From contig KV423921.1 in NCBI GenBank assembly GCA_001632435.1, forward strand, positions 297,866 through 361,865: a stretch of 64,000 bases of DNA, given 5' to 3'. Position 1 is the first letter of the stretch; every line of letters starts with the position of its first letter. The stretch is from Calocera cornea HHB12733. Lineage: Eukaryota > Basidiomycota > Dacrymycetes > Dacrymycetales > Dacrymycetaceae. Shown here piece by piece: positions 10,480-21,044 of this stretch. The notes beneath the pieces were generated by a model. That model saw nothing but the letters and a program-made list of their open reading frames with translations. It was not told where the DNA came from and did no database searches. A program made the translations under genes and the position numbers.

Positions 10480-11173
10480 AATGATGAAGGGGACGGTTTG
10501 GCGGCTCAATGAAGCCTTGTAGCGCGGGTGCTTTTTCTTCGGCGCTTCGGTCCCCCGAACGGCCACACACCCAATTGCAGCCTTCTCACGGTGTTGTCCT
10601 GGGCGTCACAAACTCGATTAGGCCAAATCATGGCACTAGATGACCACCTGACCAGGGACTATGCGTCCAGATCTACACGTGTCTGATGGGAAACCACTTG
10701 TCCATTGGTTCGGCACAAGTTCCTGAAGCAGGTTGACACACTCGTGCCTGTTGCCTGGCTGGATTTGTAGACCGGGCCGCTGGTTATCTGGCTTTCCGCG
10801 AAACAATCCCGTGCCTCCACCCATACCTGGGCTGGTCTAACTTGATAAGCTTGTGAGAAGGCGTCGCTGTGAACCCGACGTGCACAGGTGTACTTATTCG
10901 CCCACTCGCCGCTGGCGTGGAAGGGCACCCCGGGTTTGCTTGATTTCGATAATCAAACCTGGGCGTTCGAGGGTATTCATGGCATATAAGAATTTGAATA
11001 TATATATATCGCATTTTCTGCCCCCTCTATTCAGATCTCCACCAACCAAGCGTCATTTGCTCCCCCCGGTCCACACGATCCGCGCCTGTTTGCCACATCT
11101 GTGAGTGATGATTCAAATACATAATGTCGAAGCTTGCCGCTGAGCTCCAAGCCTCATCAGACCTCTCAGAGCA
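10480..11173. other. intergenic, no gene seen
   Basis: No supported ORF. A TATA-like run (tatatatatat) at about 10998-11009, followed by pyrimidine-rich sequence, could be the promoter of the small ORF at 11174. Confidence 0.4.
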
Positions 11174-11521
11174 ATGTCCGGCCTATCCTGGCACCTGGGG
11201 CTCAACCAGGAAGTGTTCATCGTAGCGCTGGGCATCGTCGGCGTGTGCATGACGGTGACCCAGGCGATCCAGAACGGGCGCGTCGCCGTGGCGTACCGAG
11301 TCCGGGTGCAGGGCGACGCCCACGAGCAAGAAGTCATCATGGAGTATTACCCGAATGAGCTCCGCGCACCACCTCCCCTTGACAGACCGGTCCAGCGGGT
11401 CCTTGTGGTCGCCCCGCCCCGCCAGCCAGCTGCGGCGCTCGCTGAAGACCAGGAGGACAAGCCCAACCCTCATAGCCGTCGCTCAGAAGCAACACACAGC
11501 AATGATCGTAGGTACCAGTAG
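11174..11521 (+). CDS. hypothetical small single-pass membrane protein
   Basis: An ORF of 115 residues with one hydrophobic segment at about residues 12-32 (VFIVALGIVGVCMTVTQAI), then a polar, Pro/charge-rich tail. The start ATG lies about 165 bp after a TATA-like run and pyrimidine-rich stretch. The last codons may be intron: a gtaggt donor at about 11511 and a charged downstream frame (EEYEREAEPTREYAPMY, ending 11618) suggest a second exon, but I could not find an in-phase acceptor. No family recognised. Confidence 0.4.
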   Translation: MSGLSWHLGLNQEVFIVALGIVGVCMTVTQAIQNGRVAVAYRVRVQGDAHEQEVIMEYYPNELRAPPPLDRPVQRVLVVAPPRQPAAALAEDQEDKPNPHSRRSEATHSNDRRYQ

Positions 11522-11680
11522 GACCAGGGGAATGCGGAATTGTCTGGCTGTTGAGCGGGATCCCGAGGAATATGAGAGAGAAGCGGAGCCGACACGGGAA
11601 TATGCACCTATGTATTAATGGTATGAGCAACCGTGTACAATGACACTAGCACCTCCTTCTGTATATCCTTCATGCTATGC

Positions 11681-13207
11681 TCACCGCCTTCTTGTCCCCT
11701 TCCCCCCTCTGCGCAACAAGCTCCCAACAGCATCCGACATCCACCCCCCGCCCTCGGCCTTGTCAGCCCTCTCCTTCTCCCTGCGCTTCTTCCACAGCTC
11801 AAGCCACTGCTCCCTCTCGTACGTCGCATTCCACGGCTGGGTGACCACCTCGACCAGCTCGCGCGAGACGTCGTACCGTTCCTGCAGAGCCGTGCGCAGC
11901 AGCCCGTCCGAGTCTAGCCGGAGCAGCTCCCCGCGCATGATCTCCTGGTACCGCCTCTTGTCCGCTTCTGGGCGGTAGTCCCGCCCACCCCGGATGGAGA
12001 TGAAGTCGGGCCAGCGGACAACACGCCAGATGGGCGTGACGATCGCGCCGTCCCAGTCGATGACGGCTACTATCCTGCCGGCATCTGCACCGCGTGTGGA
12101 GATCATTATATTCCTACTCCCGAGTCAGCCCCGGAACGACCCACAAGCTGCGCCGCTCACCCGCTATTAAGATCGTAGTGCCACAGACACAGGATCTTGG
12201 ACAACGGCCCCGTATCGCATGCCCGCGGGATCTCCTTGATAACCGAGCGCAGGACAGTGCAGACGATCTCGACGACCTCGTTGAGGGACTTGCCCGCAAA
12301 GAAGTTGGACCACTCTGCGACCCTCTCCGGGTGCGCGCGCACAAACCGCAGCTCGTCCTCCTCCATCGCCAGGAGCCAGGGGACGACCGCCGTAAACGGT
12401 CGCTCGAGCGCCGTGTGCGTGCGCTGGCCCGCCCGCTCCGAGTGGTTGCTCCGCACCATGCTCGGCCCGGCTACGGTGTACTCGGGCTCACCCCTGCCGG
12501 GCGCGGGGGTGCGCAGGAGCGAGCCGATGCGCGAGAACCGCAGCTGGGAGAGCCTGTGCACTACCCCAGCGTACTCGCGGATCGCACGGGCCCGCCCGGC
12601 CTCGTCCAGCAGCTCGAAGGCCTCGCGCATCCGCTGCCCTGTTGTCTGCCATGTGCCAGTTGGTTACAGTGCCAAGGGAGGTCTAAGGCGGGACACTCAC
12701 GATATGCTCCAGGAACATGTATGTCTGGGAGAGCACGTTCCCGTTGGTGCAGTACGCGTAGATCTTGGGGATGGGGATCCTGGTCCGCCCTAGCACGTAC
12801 ATCATCGTGTCCACCTGGTCTGTGTTATCCCACAACTTATTGAGGAAGGAAGGCTACTGCACCTCTGATTGGATGGAGAGGCACGAGTCGGTCTTTGCTG
12901 CGAGGGAGACACGGCACACGACCGTCTGGGGGATATACGGCGGCCTTGGCTGAGTGAGAGTGACCACGTACACCTGCTCTCATCCATCAGCACCTGCTCC
13001 CCCCCTCCCAGCAAGCACACTAACAGTATTCCACGCGCCATTGGCCAGATGCCGCACAGCGCAGTCCGAGGCGAAGAGCGAGCGGGTGACGACGGCGATG
13101 AGCTGCTCGACGGGGGAGTCGCGCCTGAGCGAGGTGGCGGGGAAGTCGAGCTCGTCGAGGCAGACGGGGGACCCGCGGTAGACGGGGTTGGGGGAGGGGT
13201 GGGCCAT
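11681..13207 (-). CDS. aminoglycoside phosphotransferase (APH)-family kinase-like protein
   Basis: APH-family proteins share the protein-kinase fold and phosphorylate small molecules or are of unknown substrate. Fungi carry many copies. Five exons (13207-13025, 12973-12863, 12814-12701, 12633-12161, 12113-11681) join in frame to 437 residues. The catalytic loop HYDLNSGNIM (about residues 287-296) supplies the HxDxxxxN Asp and Asn, and VIDWDGA (about 310-316) is the metal-binding Asp segment. Both are intact. The N-lobe (about 1-135) contains YVLGRTRIPIPKIYAYC, typical of fungal APH proteins. The start at 13207 is the first ATG, and an upstream non-coding or short coding exon cannot be excluded. 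The C-terminal 30 residues are basic and low-complexity. Confidence 0.85.
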
Positions 13208-13670
13208 GCATCTGCGTGTTGTTTCCAGGGTGGTTGGGCTGGGGTGGGCTGGTGGGGCTCTGAGCCCCACGCTTTTGACCAGGAAGAGAATATCGAGTCA
13301 GGGCTGGAGCATCCCATTCAAGACCGCCCTTCGAAATCTTCCATGACCCCCGGCAAGCTTTCGGAAGATACCGTGAGATAATCAATAGGCAATCATCTGT
13401 CAGGGAGCAGCGAGTAAGAGGTTATTTGAGGTGCGGGTGATGGTGAAGTCAGAGTTAGAGGCGCGTGGGAGCGGGCTGCATAGGTTGTTCGTGGTCCGAT
13501 TTAGCATTTCCGACGTGGTGGAATCGCTGTAACGACGGTGAGAGCAGTTTGACTCAGTCGTGCGAGCAGTGTGCGAAGGAGAAGAGAGGTCGTATCAAAC
13601 TCTAGATAGTGGCTTGTATGCAGGTGACATGCAGGGGTATCGCGACGGATGACTCGATTGCCATCACTGA

Positions 13671-13712
13671 CCTAGACAATGGGGAGAGGGCGTGCTCTCC
13701 ACGTTGTCTAGG
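13671..13712. repeat. 18-bp-stem hairpin
   Basis: CCTAGACAA pairs exactly with TTGTCTAGG, and the stem continues inward with one mismatch and one G-T pair to a six-base loop (ggcgtg). It lies in the spacer between the APH gene and the Helitron ORF. Role unknown: it could be a transposon end structure or a structured RNA. Confidence 0.6.
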
Positions 13713-13911
13713 CGCACAATGATGCGAGTGGAAGTGCAACCCGCGACAGCTCGTCAATCCCTGGCCAACGGAGTTGAGCCAGGTCTCGCAGGGCAAAAGT
13801 GGGATAAGATTAAGGGTCCAGCCAAGTAGGAGTCCGTCCTTGCCTTCTAGAACTTTCTCTAGACTCGATCGATGTTATTATTGCTTCCGTTCGCGTCTTG
13901 TAGCGGATGCG

Positions 13912-14262
13912 ATGGCTGTATCTGCTGGTTGTACTTCTACTACGACCTTGCAATTCTCCATGCCTCCTCATGTCGTTATAGAGGACGTTCAGGATGTCGA
14001 TGCCGCCTCTCCGCCGTACGACAGCGCATCCGATCCTCTCCTGCAATGTCTCATTGGAGAGAACAGCGAGCGAGGGTGTTACGCAAGGGCTTCCCTTGCA
14101 CGGCAACAATACTGGACAGTTGAGGATTCGAAGTTGGTGGAGGCTGCTGTCTTGGCTGGGGACGGGGAAGCATCCGTGGAGCGCCTTGTTGCTGTAGTGG
14201 AAATGCGCTCTATGAACCGTTTGAGGTCCGTCTGTGTGCACTGTTACGGCTTCTCTTTTTGA
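13912..14262 (+). CDS. possible small ORF or 5' exon upstream of the Helitron ORF
   Basis: An open frame of 116 codons starting MAVSAGCTSTTTLQFS, rich in acidic and small residues, ends just before the long Helitron ORF. A donor-like gtccgt at about 14226 and an acceptor-like ctctcag at about 14277 could splice it onward, but no junction leads cleanly into the 14441 frame. It may be an N-terminal exon of the Helitron protein or spurious. Confidence 0.25.
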   Translation: MAVSAGCTSTTTLQFSMPPHVVIEDVQDVDAASPPYDSASDPLLQCLIGENSERGCYARASLARQQYWTVEDSKLVEAAVLAGDGEASVERLVAVVEMRSMNRLRSVCVHCYGFSF

Positions 14263-14440
14263 CCTGTGCCTCTCAGATCCACTAGACATGTTGTGTCATC
14301 TGTCAACCTACGTACGTGCTTGTTAACAGCAGTGTCCTTCCGTACTGACTGTGTACATCTCTCTTCCGTTCTGTCATTCTGTATGTCCCATGCTGCCCAC
14401 CGGTTGATGCTCGATGCTCGATGCTCGATGTTGATGTATC

Positions 14441-17400
14441 ATGCTCGATGTCGATGAACATAATATGTTGATGAATCGCTCAGTCGGAGCCATTGGAGAC
14501 CGGAACTTGTCTCATGGGCCCATCCGTTTGACGGCTTCTCGTAATGCAGATAGAGGCTATATTACAGAGAACGATTTGTCAAGCATGTACGGGTACATCT
14601 GTTGCTTCCAGTCTGCCGATGATGCGCGCGCTTCGTATCCGTACTGGGAGGATGGGTTCGTGCTGATTCTTGAGGTGTCACTCCCGCGAATGTTGCATGC
14701 TTATCCATATTTCCGTCGAACCGATCTCCTTAGTATTTGTGATATGCATCGCATACCTTGTAATAAAAAGAACGCTACCATAGATAGGCTGAAATCTCTC
14801 TTGAATAACCATATTTGCAGGTCATGCTCGCGGGCTATCGTGCACGTCTTTCGTGCAAATCGAGTCCCACGGTCAGCCACCATCGTAAATCGCAGCCGTA
14901 AACGAAAGTCACCTCAACTCATACAGGAGACGCAAAAGAGGCGCAAGGTAGGTTGTGCGCTGCACGATGACGCCGAATTCCCTCCGCCGTATGATGTCGA
15001 CCTTGTAAGCCGTATTATTCGAGAATTTCAATTGAGATGTAGCGCGTCCTGGTTGCAGGAGGTTGCTTGTGCTGTATGTGGTGAGAAGGTCAGCACGGGA
15101 GATGTTGTCCTTGTAGCAGCGACCGCGCTTCCTCTTCAGTTGTTGTTGCCGGACGCCGAGTTCCCTGCAGAATTGTATCCGTGCAGTTATAACTTAGCAA
15201 ACTATGAAGGGGCGTTTCTACACCCTGCCGGGTTATCTAATCATGAGGAGCGCCGTGGAGATGTAACGCTTTGTCGCACATGCAATGTGGATTTGATGCA
15301 GAAGAAAACTATGCCACCACTTGCTTTATGTAACCGGTTTTACTATGCGCACGATCATTTGCCGAGGGATGTAAAGAATGCATTTTCTGAAGCTACATTT
15401 GTTGACCTTCGTTTGATTGCACGATATAGTGCAAGTAATATCTGCTACAGCTATAAAGATGATCCAGATAAGGTGGGTTTGTATGGCTCCCAGTTGGCGG
15501 GTTCACAGAGGTTTTCCCGGGGAAATACGGTGGTCCTCCCACGAGACCATGTACGAACGGAGCAGGTACTTCCTCCGTCCCCTGATGTGCTCAGGTCTGC
15601 ATTCACAACCGTTTTCGCAAGCGGTGTGCGGTTGGACGAACGTGCATTGAGACGCATGGCTCCTTTACAAGCTTCTTCCACCCGTGTGCGTGTTCTTCTG
15701 CGGTTCCTGTTGGCCCACAATCCCGTATACCGTCTTGGAGCTCAGGGGGAGGGGCCTGTCGTGTACAGCGCAGACAACATGACTTCTATATTTGGAGCTG
15801 AACAGCCTCACGGAGAGAACTCCCTACCTCCTTGTATTGAAATCGGCCAGTTGCATATGACAGGTCTGGACATGTCCAGTGACGTCGCTGGTCGGAATGA
15901 ATTTGTCAATGCGGAGCCAGGCAACTTCTATATGGAAGCATGTGGTTTTGTTCGAGGAGATCAATCATCAGAGAAATACCGGGCAATGAAGGCAGAGTGC
16001 TTGCATCATTGTCTGTCAGGGCACGCTTTCTTGCTCAGTCGCGCCGGTAGTGAGCCTGTAAGAGACCGCCGCAATCATCTCCTGTTGGGTGGACTCTTTC
16101 CACACCTGGACCCTTTTAACCTGGGCGGCTTCGAGCATCCACATCGGAAGAAAAAGGTCGACGTAGCAAAACATTTGGCGCATCTTCTCATGCTATATGA
16201 CGGACCATTTGAAAGGGACCCGCAGTTTGCGTTCGTGTGTCATAATATGGTGGAAAAGAGACGCTCTACCGCGGATGCTTTTTTTCGTGTGAAAGAGCGT
16301 GATGTCGTGGGGATCGTCAGTGAGCTTAGTAGTCTCTCTGCTAGACTGTTCAATGAGTTGTCGGAGCGTATACAGCGTGAACCGGACTATAGGGCTTCAT
16401 CTGAAGAGGAGAAACGTGCGCTTCGCGTTCTCGCCAAGATTAATGTTGTTCGAAAGGATGCGCCAGGTTCCAACGGATACAAAACCGCGCGGCGGAACGA
16501 GATTCGTGGCCTTATTCAGAGGTTGGGGGCGCCTGCCCTGTTCCTTACCGTCACCCCAACCGATATAGACAGTCGTTTGCTGCGGTTGTTCAGTGGAGAA
16601 CATTTGACCGACGAGGAGGACTCCATGGGGGAGTCGTATGGGAGTAAGATGTATCGAGCCGCACGGGTCGCACGTAATCCTGCTGCCGCCGCTCGCTCTT
16701 TCCATCATGTCATGCGCAACGTCATTGAAGTGATCTTGAGGTACCGCCGTGGCCCCGGTCTGTTTGGGGAATGCACTGGTCTATATGGTATGGTTGAGGC
16801 CCAAGGTAGAGGTACGCTACATTGTCACATGCTCATATGGATAAAGGGGAACCCTGGCCCGCAAGAGACAAGGGATAGGCTGGCAAGTGACGAGACTTGG
16901 AAATGCAAGTTGGTAGACTGGATGGAGCGTCATATTCATTGCGAGCATCTTGGTACCGACTATGCACTGACTGAAGAAGGTGGTGTACCTTTGCAAAAGC
17001 CACGTAAGCTTCCCACCGACATCAATCCGTGTACGATTCGCGGTCCATTGTTGGACGGCACTGAAATGGAAGAGTTTGACGAGCTGTACCGTGCGCATGT
17101 GCGAGAGCTTGTGAACGAGTGTAATTGGCACGAGCACAAGCGGACTTGCTTTAGCCACCTGAGGAAGGGGGAACTGGAAGGAGACACTACATGCCGAATG
17201 GGCATAAACGGGGTCACCCGTCAGCAGACGGTTGTAGACGCAGACAGTGGTGCTATTCTCTTGAGAAGAAGACACCCTCGCATAAACGAGTACAACGATG
17301 TCATGATGTTTCTCTTGAAGTGTAATATGGACATACAGTACTTGGGCTCCGGGGAAGAGGCTAAAGCTGCTATATACTATATAACGGACTACATCACAAA

Positions 17401-20293
17401 GTCATCGCTTCCAACCCATGTGGCCTTGAATGCATTGGCCCTTGCCCTACAGCGCAATGCAGAGCGGATTGGAAGAGCTGACCTTGTAGGGGATCGTCAA
17501 TTGCTGAATCAGGTGGTTAATATGATGATGTCAAAGCAGGAAATGTCCCACCAGCAGATTATGAGTTTCTATGTGGGTGGCGGCGATGTATATAGTAGCC
17601 ACCAATTCAAGGTCTTGCACTGGGGCGCCTTCGATCGTTTAATCAAACGCTGGGAGGAGGCGCGTTCTCACCCCGATGCCATCCGCGCACATCGCGGTAC
17701 AGAGAGCTTACGTGCTCGTTACCACGCCTCGGCGACGCCCAACTCCGTCGAAGAGCGCAATGAAGAGTTCCAGGTCCAGCTTGAGGTGGTTCAGACTGAT
17801 GAGGCAGATGACGGTGACGTACTCCTGAATGTAGGTAGACGGACCTCATCAGGCGGCAATCAAGAAATGGATTACACGGCAAGGCCAGAAACAGAGGCCT
17901 TCGAATGTTTGTGTTTGTACGACTTTGTGGCTTCTACGTACAAAGAGCTGGCAAGGGAAAGGACTGCACCTCCCGGTGGTATCCCCCACATAGGACGTCC
18001 TAGACTATCCAGAGGCAGGTTTCGTCCTGAGCATGTTCAGGCAGTCACACACCAGTTAAGACTTAGTCCTGATGCATTGGTGCCTGTCCTTCTCGGGCCA
18101 ACTCTACCGAGAGCGGATCGCGGTGAAGAGGAACGTGCGCAGTGGTGTAGAACGATGCTGATCTTATTCAAACCTTGGCGTACATTGAATGATATCTTAC
18201 CAAGTCAACGGTCGTGGACCGAGGCATTTGAGGAGTACAGGTTTGACAGTCGTCTGGAGGAGATCATGAGTCATATTGGTGTATTGAATCAATGCAGGGA
18301 TGCCAGAGGGAAGCGTAATGCCACGGCCGTCTCAGCACCAGTGGATCAGGTTATGGAAGAAGAAGATTTGTCCGCGGTGGCAGACCCTACTGTTCTATCC
18401 CGACGAAAGTGTCTGGCTCAAGAAATGAGTAACAACTACGTTAATGTCCTGATGGGCGATTCCTCGGCACCAGTGCTTCAACGTAAGGAAGGTGCCGGTC
18501 TGAATCAGTACATGTCAATCTGCCACAGCGACGTTCGAGAGAAAGCTGATGTTACACGATTCGTTTCTGTGATGTCTGAGCTGCGGCGTCAAAGGCGTCC
18601 GCTGGCCCCTCGTGATATCACTCAGATTATTCCCTCTGCTCAGGACCGCCGTACGCCGGAAGTACGTGTTGAACAGCTTGCAACCGGATTGTGCCCCCTC
18701 ACCACCACTCCGATTTTGTCTTGTGGCTTTGAAGAAGTTGACGGAGAGAACCTGTTGCGGGATATACTCGGCGCATTTTCAATTACTGATAATGTTGAGC
18801 AGCGTCGTGCGGTTGAAGTGGTCGGTAGACATATGCTGTACCGCTGCCCTGACCAGCTTCTCTTCTACATAGCAGGTGTTGGCGGTACGGGGAAGAGCCA
18901 TGTTATCAATTGCATTGTTGCTCTCTTCGAGAGAGCTGGTCGGTCGCACAACGTTCTGTTGAGTGCACCAACCGGGGCCGCAGCGATTCTCATCAATGGA
19001 TACACTATACACGCACTCACTATGCTGCCGAAGTCCCAGCATAAACCCAAGCTGGACGAATTAGAACGCTTGTGGAGAACCGTTGACTACCTGATCATAG
19101 ATGAGGTGTCTATGATCTCAGCTCTGTTTTTGAGCCAAGTCTCGGAGCGCCTTTGCATGGCCAAAGGTGTCATCGGTGTGCCATTTGGTGGGGTCAACGT
19201 CATATTTTTGGGCGACTTTGGACAGCTGAAACCCGTCCGGCAGGCAGCGTTATATGCCCTTTCTGTGACCTCAAACATTGCACTCCGCACTGCACAGTCT
19301 ATGCAAGGGCAATCTGCCCTGCTAGGGGCGTTGTTGTGGAGACAGGTGAACAGTGTCGTGGAGCTGAAAACAAACATGAGGCAGCGTGGAGATGAACGCT
19401 GGGTCAATCTATTGGCTAGAATACGATTAGGAAATGCCTGGACAGGGCATAAGCCTCTGAGTGTCGCACAGCGAGGAACGGGAATCAACTATGCTAATGA
19501 TGATTTTTCCGTTCTGCAAGAGCGGGTTCTATCCCGTCTGGGAAGTCGGTTGACAGATGTCGTTGCTTTCCGCGATGCACCTGTTATCACCTGTACTAAA
19601 GACATGAGGGATGCACTTAATGATGCTCTTTCCCGAGAGCATGCCCGGCGATCCGGGGAGACCTACTACATCTACTACTCTAAAGACTATGAGCGGAAGT
19701 CCCGTGTTTCAGAACAAGCGCAGCTTAGGTTGTGGAATTTGTCATCTTCCAATACTTCTGACGCGCTTGGTGCACTGCCGCTCTTTTCCGGGATGAGGGT
19801 CATGATCACCGAGAACGTCGCAATCTCGATCAACATTGTGAATGGCGCGGAAGGGAAGGTGGTCGGTATACGGTTTACAGAGGACTCCGAAGGCCGCAGG
19901 TTTCCCGATGTGGTATTTGTACACGTGCCTCGATCGGGACTGGTACACCCGGCTCTGCCGATAGACGTTGTTCCCATTCTACCAGTCCGGACGGCTTACA
20001 AGGTTGTCTCTGCAACGGGTATAGGTCGAAGCTTTTCTAGAGTGCAAGTGCCTCTTTTGCCTGCATATTCATATACTGATTACAAGAGTCAGGGACGATC
20101 CTTAGAACGTGCTGTGTTGGATCTGGCGAGCTGTAGGACGCTTGCCAGTTGTTATGTTATGCTCTCCAGGGTGACTTCCTTGGCCGGCGTTTTGATTTTA
20201 AGAGACTTCACGCCCCGGTGCGTGTACGGAAGTATTGACGCGTCATTGAGAAGGGAATTAGATCGACTGAAAGATATAGAGAGTGCGTCTTAG
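14441..20293 (+). CDS. Helitron Rep/helicase, intact 1950-residue ORF
   Basis: Helitrons transpose by rolling-circle replication using a fused HUH endonuclease and PIF1-like SF1B helicase. This intronless ORF carries both parts. The N-terminal region has Cys pairs (CRSCSRAI; CAVCGEK...LCRTC). The Rep part has the HUH motif in GRGTLHCHMLIW (about residue 793) and the two-Tyr region YYITDYITK (about 978). The helicase part has Walker A GVGGTGKS (about 1480), Walker B DYLIIDEVSM, GDFGQLKPV, the NMRQ motif, and a C-terminal YTDYKSQGRSLERAVLDL...MLSRVTS. No stop or frameshift is seen, so the element may be recently active. The start is the first ATG after a gatgctc microrepeat, and an upstream exon is possible. 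Confidence 0.95.
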   Translation: MLDVDEHNMLMNRSVGAIGDRNLSHGPIRLTASRNADRGYITENDLSSMYGYICCFQSADDARASYPYWEDGFVLILEVSLPRMLHAYPYFRRTDLLSICDMHRIPCNKKNATIDRLKSLLNNHICRSCSRAIVHVFRANRVPRSATIVNRSRKRKSPQLIQETQKRRKVGCALHDDAEFPPPYDVDLVSRIIREFQLRCSASWLQEVACAVCGEKVSTGDVVLVAATALPLQLLLPDAEFPAELYPCSYNLANYEGAFLHPAGLSNHEERRGDVTLCRTCNVDLMQKKTMPPLALCNRFYYAHDHLPRDVKNAFSEATFVDLRLIARYSASNICYSYKDDPDKVGLYGSQLAGSQRFSRGNTVVLPRDHVRTEQVLPPSPDVLRSAFTTVFASGVRLDERALRRMAPLQASSTRVRVLLRFLLAHNPVYRLGAQGEGPVVYSADNMTSIFGAEQPHGENSLPPCIEIGQLHMTGLDMSSDVAGRNEFVNAEPGNFYMEACGFVRGDQSSEKYRAMKAECLHHCLSGHAFLLSRAGSEPVRDRRNHLLLGGLFPHLDPFNLGGFEHPHRKKKVDVAKHLAHLLMLYDGPFERDPQFAFVCHNMVEKRRSTADAFFRVKERDVVGIVSELSSLSARLFNELSERIQREPDYRASSEEEKRALRVLAKINVVRKDAPGSNGYKTARRNEIRGLIQRLGAPALFLTVTPTDIDSRLLRLFSGEHLTDEEDSMGESYGSKMYRAARVARNPAAAARSFHHVMRNVIEVILRYRRGPGLFGECTGLYGMVEAQGRGTLHCHMLIWIKGNPGPQETRDRLASDETWKCKLVDWMERHIHCEHLGTDYALTEEGGVPLQKPRKLPTDINPCTIRGPLLDGTEMEEFDELYRAHVRELVNECNWHEHKRTCFSHLRKGELEGDTTCRMGINGVTRQQTVVDADSGAILLRRRHPRINEYNDVMMFLLKCNMDIQYLGSGEEAKAAIYYITDYITKSSLPTHVALNALALALQRNAERIGRADLVGDRQLLNQVVNMMMSKQEMSHQQIMSFYVGGGDVYSSHQFKVLHWGAFDRLIKRWEEARSHPDAIRAHRGTESLRARYHASATPNSVEERNEEFQVQLEVVQTDEADDGDVLLNVGRRTSSGGNQEMDYTARPETEAFECLCLYDFVASTYKELARERTAPPGGIPHIGRPRLSRGRFRPEHVQAVTHQLRLSPDALVPVLLGPTLPRADRGEEERAQWCRTMLILFKPWRTLNDILPSQRSWTEAFEEYRFDSRLEEIMSHIGVLNQCRDARGKRNATAVSAPVDQVMEEEDLSAVADPTVLSRRKCLAQEMSNNYVNVLMGDSSAPVLQRKEGAGLNQYMSICHSDVREKADVTRFVSVMSELRRQRRPLAPRDITQIIPSAQDRRTPEVRVEQLATGLCPLTTTPILSCGFEEVDGENLLRDILGAFSITDNVEQRRAVEVVGRHMLYRCPDQLLFYIAGVGGTGKSHVINCIVALFERAGRSHNVLLSAPTGAAAILINGYTIHALTMLPKSQHKPKLDELERLWRTVDYLIIDEVSMISALFLSQVSERLCMAKGVIGVPFGGVNVIFLGDFGQLKPVRQAALYALSVTSNIALRTAQSMQGQSALLGALLWRQVNSVVELKTNMRQRGDERWVNLLARIRLGNAWTGHKPLSVAQRGTGINYANDDFSVLQERVLSRLGSRLTDVVAFRDAPVITCTKDMRDALNDALSREHARRSGETYYIYYSKDYERKSRVSEQAQLRLWNLSSSNTSDALGALPLFSGMRVMITENVAISINIVNGAEGKVVGIRFTEDSEGRRFPDVVFVHVPRSGLVHPALPIDVVPILPVRTAYKVVSATGIGRSFSRVQVPLLPAYSYTDYKSQGRSLERAVLDLASCRTLASCYVMLSRVTSLAGVLILRDFTPRCVYGSIDASLRRELDRLKDIESAS
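14441..20293 (+). mobile_element. autonomous Helitron (ends not located)
   Basis: Inferred from the complete Rep/helicase ORF. Helitron ends (5'-TC and a 3' hairpin followed by CTRR) could not be placed with confidence, so the true element extends an unknown distance on both sides of the ORF. Confidence 0.8.
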
Positions 20294-20371
20294 CTCACTG
20301 GAGTCCGTTGCTCGATCTTTTCTGGAACGCGCTAGTCTTGGCATCGAGGTGTCCGACAGCGTAACGGACCA

Positions 20372-20575
20372 ACCGTCTGTCCGTCTGTCCGTCTTTCCGT
20401 CTTTCCGTCTTTCCGTCTGTCCGTCTGTCCGTCTGTCCGTCTGTCCGTCTGTCCGTCTGTCCGTCTGTTCGTCCGTCCGTCTGTCCGTCTGTCCGTCCGT
20501 TTAGCCGTCCAACTGTGCGACCGTCCGACCGTCTGCTCGTCCGACCGTCCAATCGTCCCTCTGTCGATCGGACGG
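20372..20575. repeat. degenerate (T/G)CCGTCTG tandem array
   Basis: Begins as near-perfect copies of an 8-bp unit (gtccgtct / ttccgtct), about 12 in a row, then decays into irregular CCGTCC/CCGACCGTC units to about 20575. It starts about 80 bp after the Helitron stop. Similar arrays occur at 41.6, 50.26 and 57.4 kb. Confidence 0.85.
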
Positions 20576-21044
20576 CCCTGCATGAGTCCGTCTAACCGTC
20601 CCAACATCCTACTATCCGTCCATACAGTGGTGCTCTGCAACATTGTTATTGCGGTCAGTCAGTACGTGTGGCTGAGAGTCAGTGAAGCTGAGTGAACCAC
20701 TAGTTGCACAAGCCCTGCAACAGGCCATCATCCCTGCCCAGCCCATCCTCCGATGCTATGACATCGCTTTGCCCTCGCTCGCCGGCTACTCTGCGATGAG
20801 CTCGCTATCTTATCAGCAGGCGTCACCCTTATGATATCGGTGCTATTCCCTTGGCGAGCGCACACGTTTATGCAGCGGACCAGAGGAGGGTTAAGGGCCG
20901 AGGCGTCAACAAACAACCCTCATTCCCATTAACAGCGTCGCCGTCCACGGATAGCTATTAGCTACACATACAGTGCCAAAGTAGCGTACGGCCCGACCCT
21001 CTTGCTACTCATGAAATAATGGGTTGAACTGGAATAACAATCGA
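20576..21044. other. intergenic spacer
   Basis: This lies between the repeat array and the 3' end of RAD9. No gene is seen. Confidence 0.5.

Noticed and set aside
12802..13317. Pro/Ser-rich minus-strand ORF of 171 codons over the APH N-terminus
   Set aside because: Wrong frame. The spliced APH exons cover it.
20283..20643. ORFs with repeating Ser-Val-Arg or Asp-Gly-Arg-Thr peptides in the minisatellite (also at 50188-50373 and 57313-57531)
   Set aside because: They are translations of the DNA repeats.
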